A DNA stretch of 64,000 nt, from assembly GCF_017353175.1 (NCBI RefSeq), contig NZ_JAFMYW010000001.1, forward strand, positions 744,001 to 808,000, read 5' to 3'. Below the pieces are notes generated by a model. The model did no database searches and was not told where the DNA came from. It was given only the letters and a program-made list of their open reading frames with translations. Shown here in pieces: positions 60,960-64,000 of this stretch; within the stretch, counting starts at the first letter, position 1; each line of letters starts with the position of its first letter. Origin of the DNA: Fibrella forsythiae (GTDB taxonomy: Bacteria; Bacteroidota; Bacteroidia; Cytophagales; Spirosomataceae). The translations under genes were made by a program, and so were the position numbers.

Positions 60960-63900
60960 ATGAACATACGTTTACTCACGCTGACAGGCTGGTTGACCAG
61001 TTGTCTGACTGTAGCAATCGGGCAGGATTTAGCAACGACAAAACGTGCCACGCCCCCGCCGTCAGGTACGTTTAAACAGCAGTTGCACCTGAAAGATGTA
61101 TTGACTGATCTTGAAAGACGGTTTAGTGTTCAGTTTCTGTACGAAGGCACCCTACTCGAAAACCAGTTGGTCAGCTACGATCCACGGCAGAAAGACACGA
61201 TCGAAGGCGTACTTCAGCGCATTCTTAGTAAAGGGCTACATTACCAGCGGGTCGATGGCACGCTTTACGCCATCTTCCCCACTACCGGATCAAAAAAGGC
61301 AACCATGCTCCCGGCCACTACCGACCGCCAGCGAGCAGGCAACACCAGTCTGTCGGTAGCCGAGATTAGCCTTACCGGAACAGTAACTGACTCAGAAACA
61401 AGTCAGGGTCTTCCGGGCGTCAGCATTGTCCTGAAAGGAACGACTACTGGTACCACAACCGACGTTGAGGGGCACTACCGGCTGACGGTGCCGAATGAGC
61501 AGGCCGTTGTCGTCTTCAGTTTTGTCGGGTATCTGCCCCAGGAAGCAGTCGTTGGCAACCGGACCTCCATCAGCGTGACCCTCAAGCCCGACACCAAATC
61601 GCTGGATGAAGTAGTGGTGGTCGGGTATGGCGAGCAACAGAAAAAGCTCATCACGGGGGCCACCAGCCAGGTGAAAGGTGCCGACATTCAGAAACGAAAC
61701 AATACCGGGGTGCTCGATGCGCTGAAAGGTCAGGTGGCCGGCTTGAACATCACAAAAGCATCGGCCCAGCCCGGCGATGGCTTTAAAGTGAGTATTCGCG
61801 GATTGGGCACCACGGGGAACTCAAGCCCTTTATACGTGGTCGATGGCGTTCCGGTTCCCGATATCAGCAACCTGAATCCGGCTGATATTGAATCGCTCGA
61901 TGTGCTGAAAGATGCCGCCTCGGCCGCTATTTACGGGTCGCGGGCCTCGAACGGCGTAATCCTGCTGACGACCAAAAAGGGGAAAGTAGGCAAAGCCTCG
62001 ATCAGCTACGACGGGTACTTCGGCATTCAGAACGTGGCAAAAAAAATGACGTTTCTGGGTGCAAAAGACTACCTGATGCTGATGTCAGAGTATTACACCA
62101 ATAACAAAATCGCCGTCCCCAACTTTGCTGCACTTATTCCGGGCTATGCCGATATTGCCAACGGCACCTGGGATGGCACCAACTGGCTGGATGCTACCTC
62201 GAACAAAAACGCCCCGATCCAGAATCATACGCTGAACATTTCGGGCGGTAACGATCAGGCAATCTATTCAATGGGGTTGTCGCTGAACTCCGAACAGGGC
62301 ATTGTTGGCAAACCGGCAACACCCACTTACGATCGGCTGACCTTCCGGATGAATTCAGAATACACGATTGTAAAGAATGACCGATTCGATGTGCTGAAGA
62401 TTGGCGAAAACGTCAATTACGCCAATACCGACCGGCGCGTAACCATTGGTGAAGGGGCTGGTAATGAGACCAGTTTTGCCTCTGTCGTCACCGGCAGCCC
62501 GGTCATTCAGTTATACAACCCCGACCCAACTAAACAGGGGCCCTATCCATATTACCCGTACAACGTGTATGGTAGTCCTACGGGTGTAGCCCCAACGGCC
62601 CCAAACCCACTGGCCTGGCTCGATTATGAGAAATCGGGCAGTTTCAGGCGGGGCAATAACCTGAACGGCAACATTTACCTACTACTCCAACCCATTAAAG
62701 GACTGGTGTTCCGATCATCATTCGGGGTCAACTCCTACGCCACTTCCGACAGAAGTTGGGTACCTGCCTACCTACTTTCAGCTACCCAGGCCACCACCTA
62801 TTTCTACAATCCCCTCGACCGTACGGCGCAATCGCTTCAGCAGGGTATGAAATGGATTTTCGATAATACACTCACCTACAAAGTTGCTCTGCCAAAACAG
62901 CATAACCTGGATGTGATGGTAGGCGGCTCAGCCGAAAAGATTGGGATTGGCGAGTCGATCAGCGGCGACAATGCAAACTCGCTCTTCAGCAGCTTCGACT
63001 ATGCCTACCTGATCAACAACAAAACGGTCGACCCGGCCTTTACGCATCTGAGTGGCTCCCCACTGGTCATGTCGCGCATTCTATCTGGTTTCAGCCGGGC
63101 CAGCTACGACTATAAACAGACGTACCTGTTCACAGCCGTATTCCGGGCCGATGGGTCATCTAATTTTGCCACCGGCAAACGATGGGGTTACTTCCCGTCT
63201 GTATCGGCAGGCTGGGCCATGACCAACGAAACCTTTATGGACCGGACAAAAGGCTGGCTCGATTACCTGAAAATTCGCGCCAGTTGGGGCCAAAACGGCA
63301 ATCAGTCGATCAGCCCGTTCCAGTACCTATCGACGATTTCATTTAACGGAGCGCCATTTTTCAGGTATAGCGACAAAACCAAGTTCGATAATGGTGGGTA
63401 CCCCAACATCCTGTCGAACCCGAATGTGAGTTGGGAAACCTCCGTACAAACCGACATTGGCCTCGACGCCCGCCTGCTGGGCAATCGGTTGGGGGTCACG
63501 CTCGACTGGTATGAGAAGCTGACCAAAGATTGGCTCATTCAGGCTCCCATTCTGGCCTCTGATGGGACCGGGGCACCCTTTGTGAACGGTGGGGACGTAC
63601 AAAATAAAGGCATTGAACTGGCGCTAACCTGGAACGACCAGGTAGGTACGTTCACCTACGGGCTGTCGGCCAATGTGGCGAAGCAGGACAATGTAGTTAC
63701 CCGGATTGCTAACCCGGAGGGTATCATTCACGGGCCCAACGCCGCCCTGCACGCCGATCAGAAAGAAACGTACCGGGCCGAAGTGGGCAAGCCAATCGGC
63801 TATTTCTGGGGCCTCCAGACCAATGGGCTGTTTCAGAACCCGGAAGAGGTGCTGAACTACAAAAATGCGGCTGGCAAAATCATTCAGCCCGCAGCCCAAC

Positions 63901-64000
63901 CGGGTGACCTTCGGTACGTAGATCGCAACGGCGACGGGGTCATCGACCAGTCAGACTACACGATGCTGGGTAACCCGAACCCCAAATTTGTGTTTGGCTT
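60960..64000 (+). CDS. SusC/RagA-type TonB-dependent receptor with STN domain, 5' part
   Basis: The frame opens at an ATG at 60960 and is still open at the window end, giving 1013 codons. Order: signal peptide (LTLTGWLTSCLTVAIGQ), STN signalling domain (LHLKDVLTDLERRFSVQFLY), CarboxypepD_reg domain (GTVTDSETSQGLPGVSIVLK), plug with the SusC signature DEVVVVGYGEQQKK and LDVLKDAASAAIYGSRASN, then barrel strands. It is an outer-membrane importer of glycans or similar ligands, and the STN domain indicates it also signals to the FecR/sigma pair just upstream. A SusD partner gene is expected beyond the window. Confidence 0.95.
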   Translation, partial: MNIRLLTLTGWLTSCLTVAIGQDLATTKRATPPPSGTFKQQLHLKDVLTDLERRFSVQFLYEGTLLENQLVSYDPRQKDTIEGVLQRILSKGLHYQRVDGTLYAIFPTTGSKKATMLPATTDRQRAGNTSLSVAEISLTGTVTDSETSQGLPGVSIVLKGTTTGTTTDVEGHYRLTVPNEQAVVVFSFVGYLPQEAVVGNRTSISVTLKPDTKSLDEVVVVGYGEQQKKLITGATSQVKGADIQKRNNTGVLDALKGQVAGLNITKASAQPGDGFKVSIRGLGTTGNSSPLYVVDGVPVPDISNLNPADIESLDVLKDAASAAIYGSRASNGVILLTTKKGKVGKASISYDGYFGIQNVAKKMTFLGAKDYLMLMSEYYTNNKIAVPNFAALIPGYADIANGTWDGTNWLDATSNKNAPIQNHTLNISGGNDQAIYSMGLSLNSEQGIVGKPATPTYDRLTFRMNSEYTIVKNDRFDVLKIGENVNYANTDRRVTIGEGAGNETSFASVVTGSPVIQLYNPDPTKQGPYPYYPYNVYGSPTGVAPTAPNPLAWLDYEKSGSFRRGNNLNGNIYLLLQPIKGLVFRSSFGVNSYATSDRSWVPAYLLSATQATTYFYNPLDRTAQSLQQGMKWIFDNTLTYKVALPKQHNLDVMVGGSAEKIGIGESISGDNANSLFSSFDYAYLINNKTVDPAFTHLSGSPLVMSRILSGFSRASYDYKQTYLFTAVFRADGSSNFATGKRWGYFPSVSAGWAMTNETFMDRTKGWLDYLKIRASWGQNGNQSISPFQYLSTISFNGAPFFRYSDKTKFDNGGYPNILSNPNVSWETSVQTDIGLDARLLGNRLGVTLDWYEKLTKDWLIQAPILASDGTGAPFVNGGDVQNKGIELALTWNDQVGTFTYGLSANVAKQDNVVTRIANPEGIIHGPNAALHADQKETYRAEVGKPIGYFWGLQTNGLFQNPEEVLNYKNAAGKIIQPAAQPGDLRYVDRNGDGVIDQSDYTMLGNPNPKFVFG

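Noticed and set aside
1-64000. Genomic island or prophage
   Set aside because: No integrase, transposase, tRNA-flanked att site or phage gene was seen, and codon style looks uniform through the window.

Overview
The window looks like chromosomal DNA of a Bacteroidota member of the Cytophagales, most likely Spirosoma or a close relative. The reasons are the SusC-type TonB receptor behind an ECF sigma/FecR pair, several Tat-signal sugar isomerases and Gfo/Idh/MocA oxidoreductases, a type III glutamine synthetase, promoter boxes of the TAnnTTTG type, and the absence of clear Shine-Dalgarno sequences. This assignment is inferred from gene content, not from a marker gene. I saw no rRNA, tRNA, CRISPR array, transposase or prophage gene.

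Layout. 1-10 kb: end of an EamA transporter, an AlbA_2/HTH regulator, a deoxynucleoside kinase, a Tat-exported sugar isomerase, a very large surface protein with a TonB plug but no barrel, a MoxR-ATPase/CoxE-type VWA pair, an acidic conserved protein, and a membrane-embedded M28-like protein with a damaged active site. 10-14 kb: two unrelated glutamine synthetases (GSIII and GSII) in tandem, then an SPFH/flotillin-like protein. 16-34 kb: a compact nitrate assimilation locus. On the minus strand, in transcription order, lie uroporphyrinogen-III methyltransferase (cobA), an outer-membrane porin, the NrtA/NrtB/NrtD nitrate ABC importer, an NNP-family MFS nitrate transporter, a nitrate reductase fused to an NADH:FAD module and a BFD iron-sulfur domain, and a sulfite-reductase-like protein ending in rubredoxin. 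Divergently on the plus strand lie nirB, nirD, a NarX-like sensor kinase and a NarL-like regulator. The two arms meet at a mirror-symmetric intergenic region with two identical, oppositely facing promoter boxes.

34-46 kb: AraC regulator/PhyH dioxygenase pair, MtaB, M13 peptidase, O-methyltransferase, small lipoprotein, FAD/NAD oxidoreductase, Gfo/Idh/MocA protein, and a two-gene Fe-S GMC dehydrogenase. 46-59 kb: GH20 hexosaminidase with an adjacent NagX-like membrane acyltransferase, a FUSC-family membrane protein, a BNR-repeat protein, a response regulator/AAA+ protein that looks like a degenerate NtrC, a second sugar isomerase, a nitrilase-family hydrolase, DUF1835 and DUF3820 proteins, a Tat-exported oxidoreductase and a GH5 glycosidase. 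59-64 kb: ECF sigma factor, FecR anti-sigma and the first 1013 codons of a SusC/RagA receptor that runs off the window.

The genes fit a coherent nitrogen story. Nitrate crosses the outer membrane (porin), then the inner membrane (ABC and MFS), is reduced to nitrite (fused reductase) and then to ammonium (NirBD, with a siroheme precursor from CobA), and is captured by GSII/GSIII. Nitrate or nitrite sensing would be by the linked two-component system. The most notable unexplained signals are a 10-base sequence (CAGGTACGTT or its complement) present at least 18 times, the siroheme-less reductase-like rubredoxin protein, and several long perfect palindromes.
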